Assembly (NCBI RefSeq): GCF_008124785.1
Contig: NZ_VNHU01000003.1
Coordinates: 186,001-250,000, forward strand
Origin: Aquimarina intermedia
Lineage (GTDB): Bacteria > Bacteroidota > Bacteroidia > Flavobacteriales > Flavobacteriaceae
Reading direction: 5' to 3'
DNA: 64,000 bases
A program made the translations under genes and the position numbers. The notes beneath the pieces are model-generated. The model was not told where the DNA came from. It made no database searches and was given only the letters and a program-made list of their open reading frames with translations. This document shows, piece after piece, positions 1 to 8,427 of this stretch; the first letter of the stretch is position 1, and each line of letters begins with the position of its first letter.

Positions 1-693
1 ACGATTACAGCTACTCCTGAAAGTAGTGGAAGTACTGGAATAGGAGGAGGCAAGCCGGGAAATATAGTAACATCTTACAATAATGAAATTTCTCGAAATA
101 CGGTTTCAGGATTTGCAACAGGTATTACATTATATGGTAGACAAAACAGGGTATTTCTAAATCAAATATTGGATTTTGTAGATAATGGTATTTTTATACC
201 TGACGAGACTAAAGATTCAAATATTTATGCAAATACAATTCGTAGTACAGTAGCAGGTAGCGTTGGAGTTTTTATTCATACCGCATCACTAAAAGATGTA
301 GGGATATATAATAGTACCATTGAGACATCTTCTAGTGCCTTCATAGTGGTACAAGTGAATAGTGCTGTAGGTGAGGAGAACAACACTTTTCACATTACAA
401 ATAATAATACAAATTCTTCAAACAAATCTGAAATATCGAATAGCTCTGGCGTTATCATAGATAGAAATACAATGCAATCACGGATACGAAGTATTAATTT
501 AAATAAGTCGAAGTTTTTGGACAATTCAATTACTTTAAGCGATACTCAGGCTGGTCTTGATTTTGAAGGTGCAAGTACTGCTATAACTGTTTACAGAAAC
601 ACCATTTACTCAAGTAACCTGAATTGTATTCAAATTGACAGTACTAATGATCCTAACGAATTTGATTTGATAGGTAATTCTTGTCTTAATTAA
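1..693 (+). CDS. C-terminal part of a right-handed beta-helix protein (5' end outside window)
   Basis: The reading frame is open from base 1 to a TAA at 691-693, so the gene starts before the window; the first internal start-like codon (TTG at 169) is only an internal codon. The 230 visible residues are rich in Asn, Ser, Thr, Ile and Gly with recurring N-N-x-I/N-T-I rungs, the pattern of parallel beta-helix (pectate-lyase-like) proteins. The last residues contain two Cys 18 residues apart and end in Cys-Leu-Asn, closely resembling the Cys-pair ends of the three lipoproteins at 55-62 kb. Probably a secreted or surface protein; enzyme or adhesin cannot be decided. A strong hairpin follows the stop. 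Confidence 0.75.
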   Translation, partial: TITATPESSGSTGIGGGKPGNIVTSYNNEISRNTVSGFATGITLYGRQNRVFLNQILDFVDNGIFIPDETKDSNIYANTIRSTVAGSVGVFIHTASLKDVGIYNSTIETSSSAFIVVQVNSAVGEENNTFHITNNNTNSSNKSEISNSSGVIIDRNTMQSRIRSINLNKSKFLDNSITLSDTQAGLDFEGASTAITVYRNTIYSSNLNCIQIDSTNDPNEFDLIGNSCLN

Positions 694-764
694 TAACACG
701 ACTTATTTGTTCTTACAATCTGCGAATCAATTTTTATATATTTAAGTATTTAATTGTCTATATG

Positions 765-792
765 AAAAGTCGAGCTATGAGGCTCGACTTTT
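765..792. terminator. Intrinsic terminator, probably bidirectional
   Basis: Perfect 11-bp stem (AAAAGTCGAGC / GCTCGACTTTT) around a 6-nt loop, followed by T residues on the plus strand and preceded by A residues. It lies between convergent genes: 72 nt after the beta-helix stop and 28 nt after the stop of the minus-strand DUF2807 gene, so it can serve both. Confidence 0.8.
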
Positions 793-820
793 TATTTAAA
801 ACTGACTATGAGGATGGAGA

Positions 821-1534
821 TCAAAAATCAACCTTGGTAATTGTGCTTTCGCCGATAACGATTCCCTTGTTTAGCTCCGGACTGCCAGCATACGTTATTG
901 TTGCCTCTCCATACGAGGTGATTTTAAGCTTTTTTGATACATTGAGTTGAAAAGAGCCATCTCCATAGGCGGTTAATGTGGTTTCTGAACTAACTACGTT
1001 TGATGCATTGATCTTACTTTCACCATAAGCGGTAAATTTTTGACGCTCAATAGTACCTTTTTGTATATCCAGATAGCTTTCACCGTAAATAGACACAAAC
1101 AAACTTTCTAGATCCACCTCTTTGATATACACCTGAGATTCACCATATATATTTAAAACTAACTTTTCTGTGTCCAGAGTGTTTGCGAAAACAAACTTTT
1201 CTTCGCCTCTTAAATCCAACGCATTAATATTTTTATAGGTAACAACTGCTTTTACAATCGTTCCTTTATAGATAGATTCACTTTTTCTGTAGTTATACTT
1301 GTTCTGTTTCTTTTTATCTGCGGTTATTTTTGCTCCGTCCAGGTATATTTTCAGCGTATTATTTTTAACCTCTATATTTAGTTTTTCCCTAGGCACAGTT
1401 ATAGACTCAACGCTAACAGATTCTTTGTCTCCTTCTTTAAACGTAACTTCTATATGCGGACTGACCACAACTTTATCAAAAGACTGCACCTTAATCACTT
1501 TAGATTGAGCAGTAGTATACTTTGCGCAAAGCAA
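821..1534 (-). CDS. DUF2807 (head GIN domain) exported protein, start codon unclear
   Basis: The 237 residues show the DUF2807/GIN-domain pattern: a short beta domain, then repeated beta-strand rungs with the recurring word YGES/YGEA/YGDG near residues 130-215, as in putative autotransporter-adhesin-like secreted Bacteroidota proteins. The end given is a TTG that would leave no signal peptide. The same frame continues upstream to about 1570 and encodes a convincing signal peptide (Lys-Thr-Ser followed by a Leu/Ile/Cys-rich core ending near Ala-Gln). No ATG, GTG or TTG exists in frame between that segment and the stop at 1634-1636, so the true start is non-canonical (for example ATA at 1583-1585) or was lost. 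Function unknown; cell-envelope role inferred from the family. Confidence 0.75.
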   Translation of the reverse strand: MLCAKYTTAQSKVIKVQSFDKVVVSPHIEVTFKEGDKESVSVESITVPREKLNIEVKNNTLKIYLDGAKITADKKKQNKYNYRKSESIYKGTIVKAVVTYKNINALDLRGEEKFVFANTLDTEKLVLNIYGESQVYIKEVDLESLFVSIYGESYLDIQKGTIERQKFTAYGESKINASNVVSSETTLTAYGDGSFQLNVSKKLKITSYGEATITYAGSPELNKGIVIGESTITKVDF

Positions 1535-1780
1535 TAAAGCGATACATAGAATAAGGGATATACTCGTTTTTTGAGTTAATCCTATTGATCGAAAATTAAG
1601 TTGATTTTGAAACGTGTTGTTGGATCTTATAAGTTATATCTAATATAAGGATGCCTCGATTTTTAAATTGTTACACTTTTAGTTTTTTAATTTAAAAAAA
1701 ATTATGCAAAATAGAACTTACTGTAAGCCATAGATCATGGTGCTAAACTAAAAAGCATGTATGTTGGTTGTTTCTATTAG

Positions 1781-2281
1781 TTATTTTTCGCTTTTCATAC
1801 TAACTTCTTCTGAGGATAATCCAAACAAAGGAGGCGTTTTGATTTCCAGTAGTGACAGATACATATATAGTTGTGCTCTATGATGAACTTCATGTTCTAC
1901 CATTGCTCTAAGCCATTTCCAGATGGTTATGTCTATGTTCGCGGGGGTGGTACATTTCTTAAATAAATCTTCGTTACTAAGTGTTTTAAAAATCTGTAAA
2001 GATTCTATATGCTTTTTATTATAATACTCAATTACATTTTCCAAACCGGCAGCATAGGTAATTCCGCAGCCCGCATATTTGCTCTTTTTGCGTTGTACAG
2101 TTTCTGCATACATGAATCGTTCAATATTGGCAAGATGTCTAATCTGATCTCCTATGGTAAATGCACCTTTTCTATACCTCCATTCCAGTTTGTCTTCGGG
2201 AATGTAGTCAAACAGGCGTTGGGTCCTCTTCTTTATCTTAGAATAGTATTCAATAAATTCATGGATATCATCAATTTTCAT
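1781..2281 (-). CDS. DinB-like four-helix metalloprotein
   Basis: 166 residues, all-helical in appearance, with the spaced histidines of the DinB/YfiT metal-binding fold: His49 in a R-H-L-A-N-I-E segment and a His-x-x-His-His cluster at 130-134 (E-H-E-V-H-H-R-A-Q). The family includes damage-induced proteins and thiol S-transferases; the substrate here is unknown. Monocistronic on the minus strand; the flanking gene at 821-1534 is about 250 nt downstream. The ATG at 2281 is preceded by A+T-rich sequence without a Shine-Dalgarno, normal for this phylum. Confidence 0.8.
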   Translation of the reverse strand: MKIDDIHEFIEYYSKIKKRTQRLFDYIPEDKLEWRYRKGAFTIGDQIRHLANIERFMYAETVQRKKSKYAGCGITYAAGLENVIEYYNKKHIESLQIFKTLSNEDLFKKCTTPANIDITIWKWLRAMVEHEVHHRAQLYMYLSLLEIKTPPLFGLSSEEVSMKSEK

Positions 2282-2773
2282 GGCTCGAGATTTTAGTTGC
2301 GGTAAAGATTAAGCTACGTACAGAAGGAGTGAACAAGTAAGTATATAAGTGCGTGGTAAGATGTACGGGACACTTACTAAAAATACAAAAATATTTTGAT
2401 ACTAATATAAGCATGTATTCTGTTGTAAGGTTTATAAGAATACAATTTTAGAACTTTAGTTACTATAGTCTCAGTTGGTCTTTACAAGCTCAAAATCATA
2501 GTTCTATTTACAATAACTAATGACCACAATACTAGATCGTATTTTTAAGGTACATATAGCCTGAAATCTGGCCGAAGTCGCAGGATATATAACATGAAAG
2601 GTTTGAGATAACGTCCAGTTATGCCATCATTTTAGAATTGGATAGCTTTTATTTTTATATTGTAAGGAGATAAAATCATCGGCCGAATACAATTATTCAA
2701 TTATAAAGACTGTTATTTTACTAATCGCTAATTATAATTCAATAACTTAGAAACCGAATATAAATACAACAAA
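2282..2773. other. Intergenic stretch without a recognisable gene
   Basis: About 490 bases between the DinB-like gene and the tRNA terminator. Only short, interrupted open frames are present on both strands; no known RNA motif, repeat or mobile-element end was recognised. It must carry the promoter of the DinB-like gene in its left part, but no clear TAnnTTTG box was picked out. Confidence 0.5.
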
Positions 2774-2800
2774 AAAAGTCGAGAACTAAGTCTCGACTTT
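2774..2800 (-). terminator. Terminator after tRNA-Met
   Basis: Perfect hairpin AAAGTCGAGA-(7 nt)-TCTCGACTTT. Read on the minus strand it lies 14 nt after the tRNA 3' end and is followed by a run of seven T. The stem shares the GTCGAG/CTCGAC core with the hairpin at 765-792. Confidence 0.85.
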
Positions 2801-2813
2801 TACTTAAATTATG

Positions 2814-2887
2814 TAGCGAGAGGGGGGCACGATCCCCCGACCTCCGGGTTATGAATCCGACGCTCTAACCAACTGAGCTACCTCGCC
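2814..2887 (-). tRNA. tRNA-Met (anticodon CAT), elongator type
   Basis: A 74-nt cloverleaf on the minus strand. Acceptor strands GGCGAGG and TCTCGCT pair with G-U at both ends; D-arm GCTC/GAGC; anticodon CAT at plus positions 2851-2853; variable loop AGGTC; T-stem GGGGG/CCCCC; discriminator A; CCA not encoded. It lacks the 1-72 mismatch and triple-GC anticodon stem of an initiator, so an elongator Met tRNA is favoured; an Ile2 tRNA with lysidine-modified CAT cannot be excluded. The T-loop reads ATCGTGC instead of the usual TTCRANN, and the anticodon stem has an A31-C39 mismatch. Confidence 0.93.
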
Positions 2888-3039
2888 AAACTAAAACATC
2901 TGAGTAATGCCTCAAATGCGGGTGCAAATATAGAAACAAATTAGATTGCTGCAAATAAAATAAGAGATTTAATTTTTTTTTCATTGTCCTTTTAAAGTCC
3001 GTAATTAATCTATATATTGGCTTGCTAACAACTATTAGA

Positions 3040-3432
3040 ATGTCAGAAAAAATAAAATACGAACTCGAATTTGTGGTTCAATCTTCTCCGCAATTACTAT
3101 ATCAATATATATCAACACCTTCCGGACTCTCAGAGTGGTTTGCAGATAATGTAAATTCAAGAGGTGAAGCTTTTACTTTTATTTGGGATGACTCTGAAGA
3201 GGAAGCTAAATTATTAAGTAAAAAGAGCGGAGAACGAATAAAATTTAGATGGCTGGCAGATGAGGAAGAAGGAGATGATTATTTTTTCGAAATTAGAATT
3301 CAGGTTGATGAAATCACAAAGGATGTTTCTTTAATGATTACTGACTTTTCTGAGGAAGATGAAATTGAAGAAGGCAAAATGTTATGGGATAATATGATTA
3401 GTAATCTAAAACAGGTTTTAGGTTCGGCATAA
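3040..3432 (+). CDS. START-like (SRPBCC fold) domain protein
   Basis: 130 residues from the ATG at 3040; the frame opens 18 nt earlier at a TTG, but the sequence from the ATG (Met-Ser-Glu-Lys) matches how such proteins begin. The order beta-strand, helix with L-Y-Q-Y-I-S-T-P-S-G-L-S-E-W-F, then strands and a long C-terminal helix fits the START/AHSA1-like fold, and the acidic composition and size match the small START-like proteins found across Flavobacteriia. No ligand is known. It stands 60 nt before the aminotransferase gene on the same strand and may be co-transcribed. Confidence 0.75.
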   Translation: MSEKIKYELEFVVQSSPQLLYQYISTPSGLSEWFADNVNSRGEAFTFIWDDSEEEAKLLSKKSGERIKFRWLADEEEGDDYFFEIRIQVDEITKDVSLMITDFSEEDEIEEGKMLWDNMISNLKQVLGSA

Positions 3433-3492
3433 TTCCTGATAGAATATCTTATATTTGCCCTTTTTAAATAAATTTTGAAAAGGGCTTTTTTT

Positions 3493-4344
3493 ATGATTAA
3501 TAGTAACGGAGTTCACGTGAGTGAAGATCAAGCAGTACTAAAAGTTGATAATAGAGGGTATGCGTATGGGGATGCCATTTTTGAAACTGTTCGTATTAAT
3601 CAAGGAACCCTTTTATTTTGGGAAGATCATTATTTCAGGATGATGGCCAGTATGCGAATGCTGCGTATGCAGATTCCGATGAATTTTACTCAGGAGTTTT
3701 TAGAGCAGGAAATTCAATCCCTTATTAAAGTAAATAAGCTGAAGGATCAGGTAGTGCGTGCTAAAATTATTGTACATCGCGTGAGCGGAGGCCTGTATAC
3801 ACCGGATTCTAGAGAAGTAGGATATACAATTTCCGTTAAATCACTTGAAAAGTCACCGTTTTATACCATTAGCGAAGCTCCATACGAAGTAACATTGTTC
3901 AAAGATTATTACATCGCAAATGATCTGTTGTCAACCTTAAAATCAAATAGTAAATTACCTAATATTCTGGGCGGAATTTTTGCGCAAGAAAATGGTTTTG
4001 ATAACTGTATTTTGTTGAATACTAATAAGATGGTACTCGAAGCTACAAACGGGAATTTGTTTTTGGTCAAGGATAACAAGATAAAAACACCACCTTTATC
4101 AGACGGTTGTCTACAGGGGGTTTTGCGTACACAGTTACTAAGGATTTTAGAGAAATTTCCTGAGTATGAAGTGGAAGAAAGTTCTGTTTCACCTTTTGAG
4201 CTACAAAAGGCGGACGAGTTATTTTTTACGAACGTTATTGTAGGAATTCAGCCAATTACTAAGTTTAAGAAAAAGAAATATAAAAATCAGGTAAGCAAAA
4301 GGCTTTTGGGAATTTTAAATGCCCAGATTAGATTAGGTAATTAA
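3493..4344 (+). CDS. Class IV PLP aminotransferase (aminodeoxychorismate lyase / branched-chain aminotransferase-like)
   Basis: 283 residues starting at the ATG at 3493 (a TTG 18 nt upstream is in frame but less likely). Fold-type IV features are present: the N-terminal D-N-R-G-Y-A-Y-G-D-A-I-F-E-T motif at 19-32, the likely PLP lysine Lys150 in L-K-S-N-S-K-L-P-N-I-L, and the late E-L-F-F-T-N segment. This family makes 4-aminobenzoate from aminodeoxychorismate (PabC) or transaminates branched-chain amino acids; sequence alone does not separate these, and no folate or ilv gene is adjacent. Its last four bases overlap the end of the convergent YqgE gene. Confidence 0.85.
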   Translation: MINSNGVHVSEDQAVLKVDNRGYAYGDAIFETVRINQGTLLFWEDHYFRMMASMRMLRMQIPMNFTQEFLEQEIQSLIKVNKLKDQVVRAKIIVHRVSGGLYTPDSREVGYTISVKSLEKSPFYTISEAPYEVTLFKDYYIANDLLSTLKSNSKLPNILGGIFAQENGFDNCILLNTNKMVLEATNGNLFLVKDNKIKTPPLSDGCLQGVLRTQLLRILEKFPEYEVEESSVSPFELQKADELFFTNVIVGIQPITKFKKKKYKNQVSKRLLGILNAQIRLGN

Positions 4345-4901
4345 TTGTACGCTGGATTCTCGGGGGCATTTGACCATAACATATAATCACCGCCAAGTTC
4401 GATCATTTTTTCTTTCCAGAAAGTATCATACGCTTTGCTAATGATATTTTTTTCGTAAGTATTCTTAACTATAACCCAAGAATTAGCCTTTAATTCCTCA
4501 TCCAGTTGTTGAGAATCCCAACCTGAATACCCCAGAAAAAAACGAATTTCGCTGGGAGTAATTTTTTGCTGAAGAATAAGCTCCGGTACGCTGCTGAAAT
4601 CTCCTCCCCAGTAGATACCATTGGAGATTTCTACACTATTAGGGATTAACTCAGGTACTTTATGGATAAAATATAAGTTATCCTGTTCTACAGGACCACC
4701 ATTGTAAATAGTAAATTCTTTTTCAATTTCTGGAACTAAATCAGATAGAAGATACTCTAATGGCTTATTCATAATAAAACCAATAGAGCCTTGCTCTGTA
4801 TGATCTGCAAGCAATACTACAGACCTATTAAATGACATATCTCCTATGATAGAAGGCTCGGCAATGAGTAAATGTCCTTTTGAGGGTTGTAGTGATATCA
4901 T
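4341..4901 (-). CDS. YqgE/AlgH family protein (UPF0301)
   Basis: 186 residues, the usual length of the family. Diagnostic stretches are near the N-terminus (P-S-K-G-H-L-L-I-A-E-P, about 6-16), G-F-I-M-N-K-P-L near 41-48, and the Y-N-G-G-P-V-E segment near 66-73 with F-L-G-Y-S-G-W-D near 122-129. The molecular role is not established; family members are cytosolic and are often annotated as putative transcriptional regulators. Convergent with the aminotransferase gene (4-nt overlap of the ends). Confidence 0.9.
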   Translation of the reverse strand: MISLQPSKGHLLIAEPSIIGDMSFNRSVVLLADHTEQGSIGFIMNKPLEYLLSDLVPEIEKEFTIYNGGPVEQDNLYFIHKVPELIPNSVEISNGIYWGGDFSSVPELILQQKITPSEIRFFLGYSGWDSQQLDEELKANSWVIVKNTYEKNIISKAYDTFWKEKMIELGGDYMLWSNAPENPAYN

Positions 4902-5062
4902 GTATAAGTTTTGTTTATACTAAAGCTAAATAATAATTTTAAATAATCAAAGTAGTTAATCAATTTTGTTGTATTACCTCACTTCGTCTTTTTATATATT
5001 GAATTAATGAGGAATCGTATCAAATAGCATTCTAATAATTCATAATAGGTTTTGATAATAAA

Positions 5063-5088
5063 AAAAGCTCTCATTGTTGAGAGCTTTT
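5063..5088 (-). terminator. Terminator of the HU gene
   Basis: Ten-bp perfect stem AAAAGCTCTC / GAGAGCTTTT with a 6-nt loop, 21 nt beyond the HU stop. On the minus strand it is followed by TTTTTTATTAT. Confidence 0.85.
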
Positions 5089-5109
5089 ACTATAGAAAAC
5101 TAATTAGTT

Positions 5110-5382
5110 TTAGTTTACTGAATTTTGCAAATCTGCACCAGCTTTAAACTTCACAACGTTTTTAGCAGCGATTTTGATAGTTTTACCAGTTTGTGGGTTT
5201 CTACCTTCTCTTGCAGCTCTTTTAGAAACTGACCAAGAACCAAATCCTACCAATGAAACACGATTCCCTTTTTTAAGAGATCCTTCTACATTACCTAAGA
5301 AAGACTCTAGGGCTTTTTTTGCTGCTGCTTTAGTGATTCCAGCATCAGCTGCCATTGCATCGATTAATTCTGTTTTGTTCAT
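5110..5382 (-). CDS. HU-family DNA-binding protein
   Basis: 90 residues with the complete HU/IHF fold: N-terminal helices (M-N-K-T-E-L-I-D-A-M-A), the G-F-G-S-W-S-V strand, the DNA-inserting arm G-R-N-P-Q-T-G-K at 61-68 and the terminal helix. As a small basic nucleoid protein it bends and packages DNA. The lack of IHF-specific positions favours HU. It has its own promoter (5437-5466) and terminator, fitting an abundant single-gene transcript. A 13-nt near-palindrome (TTGGTT-A-AACCAA, 5405-5417) lies in its leader. Confidence 0.95.
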   Translation of the reverse strand: MNKTELIDAMAADAGITKAAAKKALESFLGNVEGSLKKGNRVSLVGFGSWSVSKRAAREGRNPQTGKTIKIAAKNVVKFKAGADLQNSVN

Positions 5383-5436
5383 AATTCTGTTTTTAAATTA
5401 ATTGTTGGTTAAACCAATTTTATGTTAAACGCTCTA

Positions 5437-5466
5437 CAAATTTATACGGATTTATGATTCGTGCAA
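5437..5466 (-). promoter_or_regulatory. Bacteroidota-type sigma-A promoter of the HU gene
   Basis: On the minus strand TTG (5464-5466), exactly 19 nt, then TAAATTTG (5437-5444), a perfect fit to the -33 TTG / -7 TAnnTTTG consensus of Flavobacterium and Bacteroides. It lies 55 nt upstream of the ATG. Confidence 0.8.
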
Positions 5467-5570
5467 GGATTAGCCCAGTAAATACGGGCTTTTGTTAATA
5501 ACTATAAAGGATTGTTAATAAACATCACTGTTTTTTTTGGAATTTCTTGATTTTCATGAATCCTTCAAGC

Positions 5571-6518
5571 TTAACTCAGTCGCGCATCGCTATCAAATTT
5601 ATAACCATTAAGAAGCGAAACCGTGTCCATAGCTCGCTTACCGGGTAATTGTATTCTCAACAGTTTAATAAAACCATCAGATACAGCTACCTTTAAAGTA
5701 GATTCTTCGACAATCAAAATTCCGTTTTCAAGGGTATGAGTTTCCTCAATAAATTCTGTATCATATATTTTAATCATTTGTAACTGTCCTTTATTATATA
5801 AATTACTCCAGGCAGTGGGATATGGATTGAGACCACGTACTAAGTTGTAAATTGTCTTTCCTTTGGCATTCCAATCGATCTTGGTGTTTTCTTTATTTAA
5901 CTTATAGGCAGTCTTAACTTCCGGATCGTTAGGTTGGTAGGTCAGATCTACCTTTTCCTTTGCGATAAGTTGTAAGGTGTCAATCACTAAACCAGCTCCG
6001 ATCACCATCAGTTTATCATGAAGCATTCCTGCATTGTCATTTTTATCTATAAGCACCTCTTTTTGTAGAATTATCGCTCCTGTATCTATCTTTTCATCAA
6101 TAAAGAAGGTCGTTACTCCGGTTTTTTCTTCTCCATTTATTAATGCCCAATTAATAGGTGCAGCACCACGATATGCGGGAAGTAAAGATGCATGCAAATT
6201 AAAAGTTCCGTGCTTAGGCATGTTCCATATTACTTTTGGCAACATTCTAAACGCCACAACGATGTTAAGGTTAGCACTAAGTGCTTTTACTTCAGCTACA
6301 AAGGCTTCGTCCTTTAGATTTGTAGGCTGTAGTATAGGTAGATTTTGAGTAAGCGCATACGTTTTAACGGTAGACATTTGCAACTTACGACCTCTACCTG
6401 CCGGTTTATCAGGTGCGGTAATAACCCCAACGACTTCGTACTTGTTCTGTAGAATCATCTTAAGGGTTTCGACAGCAAAGTCGGGGGTACCCATAAATAA
6501 AATTTTTAATGCGTTCAT
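5571..6518 (-). CDS. fmt: Methionyl-tRNA formyltransferase
   Basis: 315 residues, the standard length. It formylates the amino group of initiator Met-tRNA using 10-formyltetrahydrofolate. The sequence shows the start I-L-F-M-G-T-P-D-F-A, the P-A-G-R-G-R-K-L-Q loop near 41-49, the catalytic N-L-H-A-S-L-L-P-A-Y-R-G-A-A-P-I block near 107-122 and the D-x-G segment (K-I-D-T-G-A-I-I) near 143-150. The C-terminal OB-fold domain follows. Its ATG overlaps the recQ stop by 4 nt (ATGA), so it is translationally coupled as the last gene of the ATPase-recQ-fmt operon. The gap downstream to the HU promoter has no gene. Confidence 0.96.
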   Translation of the reverse strand: MNALKILFMGTPDFAVETLKMILQNKYEVVGVITAPDKPAGRGRKLQMSTVKTYALTQNLPILQPTNLKDEAFVAEVKALSANLNIVVAFRMLPKVIWNMPKHGTFNLHASLLPAYRGAAPINWALINGEEKTGVTTFFIDEKIDTGAIILQKEVLIDKNDNAGMLHDKLMVIGAGLVIDTLQLIAKEKVDLTYQPNDPEVKTAYKLNKENTKIDWNAKGKTIYNLVRGLNPYPTAWSNLYNKGQLQMIKIYDTEFIEETHTLENGILIVEESTLKVAVSDGFIKLLRIQLPGKRAMDTVSLLNGYKFDSDARLS

Positions 6519-8419
6519 ATAGTTGTAAGTTGATAGGTGTTATCGGGATTGATTTTGATCACACCGTGAATGTTCATTTCTTTAATAATTTCTAGAACCA
6601 CCGTTTCAGGATACGCTAATTGCTCAACCAGCGTTCTTGATGATTGATTTTTATTCTTTAGTAACACCACAATTTGATGCTGAATTGCTTTAGTATCAAA
6701 CGATGTTTTATTTTGTTGATTTGTGTAACAATAACTGCAAATTTCGCACTCATCTGGTTTTTTTTCTCCAAAATACTCCAGTAATTGTTGACTGCGACAT
6801 TGCGATGTATTCTTTATAAAAGACACCATAGCGGCTACCTTTTCGACTTTTGATTGCGTATACTCTTTAATATGATGTCTGATACGATTTATAGTCAGCT
6901 CATCTTCTCTGGGAACTAAAAATATAATTTCTGCATCCGATTGTGCGTAGGTAAAGGTAAGAAGGCCTTCATCTTGCAAGGTAGTAAGTGTGTTGATTAT
7001 GAGCGTTTCATCCATGGCTAGCTTTGAAGCTAACAGAGGAATATTAATCGGAGTTTCATCATCAAAAATACCCCCATAAGTTCGTAAGATACCTTTTATA
7101 ATTAAAGAGGTAACTTTTTGGTCCGCACTGTAATTTAGTAATTGGTTTTGGGTAGAGGTGATGTGTATTGCGCTCTTTTTGGAAAAGCGTTGCACAAAAC
7201 TTATAACACTGCATCGGTCTAGCAGTAATAAGGCATTATACGTTATAGTCGTATTGAGATTATAGGTTTTACAAAATGTATTAAAATTAAAATCATGTAT
7301 AGACTGTTCACCTTCACCATAGGATATCTGAAAATAATTGGATAATTTTCTATATACAAACTGCACATATGCACTGTCAGGAAGTACTTTTATGAATTGA
7401 TTGTCCAGTCGAATACTATCATTTTCATTATGTAATAAAAATGCAAGCGCTTGTTTATCATCACGACCCCCTCGTCCTGCTTCCTGAAAATAACTTTCTA
7501 TACTTTCTGGAATATGGTAGTGAATGACAGTCCTTACATCTGGTTTGTCTATTCCCATTCCAAAAGCATTGGTAGCGACCATCACACGTGTCTTATCTTG
7601 CATCCAGCTGTTAAAACGTTCGGTTTTCAATTTGCTGTCAACTCCGCCGTGATAGTACTCGGCTTTTATATGAGATGCTTTTAAAAATTCGGTAAGTTCA
7701 ACTGCAGTCTTTCGATTACGGACATATAGGATAGAGCTTCCTTCATACTTCTTTAAAATACGCAAGAGTTGATAGCGCTTATCTGTAGCTTTAATCGTCC
7801 AATATCCTAAATTATTGCGATAAAAGGAAGCTTTATAAATATTTGGCTGAAAAAGCTCCAGTTCCATTTTAATATCCTCAATAACTTTTGGCGTTGCCGA
7901 AGCAGTTAAGGCGATGATAGGAACGGTAGGATGTATTTGTCTTAGAATTTTAATTTTCTTGTAAGAGGGTCTAAAATCATTACCCCATTGTGAGATACAA
8001 TGCGCTTCATCTACCGCGACATAATTGACTTTCATTCTTTTGATACGTTCTTGAACAAGGTCTTGCAATAGTCTTTCTGGGGACAGATATAAAAAACGAT
8101 AATTGCCATAGATACAGTTATCGAGTAAAGTATCCAAATCTTTATATGAAATACCACTAGGTAACGCAAGTGCTTTAATACCACGATCATTTAGATTTCT
8201 AACCTGATCCTGCATAAGTGCTATTAGTGGTGAAATCACAATACAAATACCTTCCTGCATAAGTGCAGGAACCTGAAAACAGATAGATTTTCCACCACCG
8301 GTAGGAAGTAGTGCCAAGGTGTCGTTTCCATCGGCGAGAGAGGTGATGACCTGCTCCTGACTTGGTTTGAAACTCTCGTGTTTCCAGTATTTATGTAATA
8401 TTTGTAGTGCGCTACTCAT
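6515..8419 (-). CDS. recQ: RecQ-family ATP-dependent DNA helicase
   Basis: 634 residues. Superfamily 2 helicase core: Walker A T-G-G-G-K-S at 40-45, D-E-A-H at 137-140, T-A-S-A-T near 172-176 and motif VI Q-E-A-G-R-G-G-R-D at 312-320. The RecQ zinc cysteines follow in the second half (a Cys, then a C-E-I-C-S-Y-C cluster near 540-565), then a winged-helix-like tail. An HRDC domain is not evident, so this is the shorter Bacteroidota form. It unwinds DNA 3' to 5' in recombination and repair. It starts 8 nt after the ATPase gene stop and overlaps fmt by 4 nt. Confidence 0.93.
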   Translation of the reverse strand: MSSALQILHKYWKHESFKPSQEQVITSLADGNDTLALLPTGGGKSICFQVPALMQEGICIVISPLIALMQDQVRNLNDRGIKALALPSGISYKDLDTLLDNCIYGNYRFLYLSPERLLQDLVQERIKRMKVNYVAVDEAHCISQWGNDFRPSYKKIKILRQIHPTVPIIALTASATPKVIEDIKMELELFQPNIYKASFYRNNLGYWTIKATDKRYQLLRILKKYEGSSILYVRNRKTAVELTEFLKASHIKAEYYHGGVDSKLKTERFNSWMQDKTRVMVATNAFGMGIDKPDVRTVIHYHIPESIESYFQEAGRGGRDDKQALAFLLHNENDSIRLDNQFIKVLPDSAYVQFVYRKLSNYFQISYGEGEQSIHDFNFNTFCKTYNLNTTITYNALLLLDRCSVISFVQRFSKKSAIHITSTQNQLLNYSADQKVTSLIIKGILRTYGGIFDDETPINIPLLASKLAMDETLIINTLTTLQDEGLLTFTYAQSDAEIIFLVPREDELTINRIRHHIKEYTQSKVEKVAAMVSFIKNTSQCRSQQLLEYFGEKKPDECEICSYCYTNQQNKTSFDTKAIQHQIVVLLKNKNQSSRTLVEQLAYPETVVLEIIKEMNIHGVIKINPDNTYQLTTI

Positions 8420-8427
8420 TATATAGT

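Noticed and set aside
762-950. Plus-strand frame opposite the end of the DUF2807 gene
   Set aside because: It begins inside the terminator hairpin and covers the antisense strand of a conserved gene.
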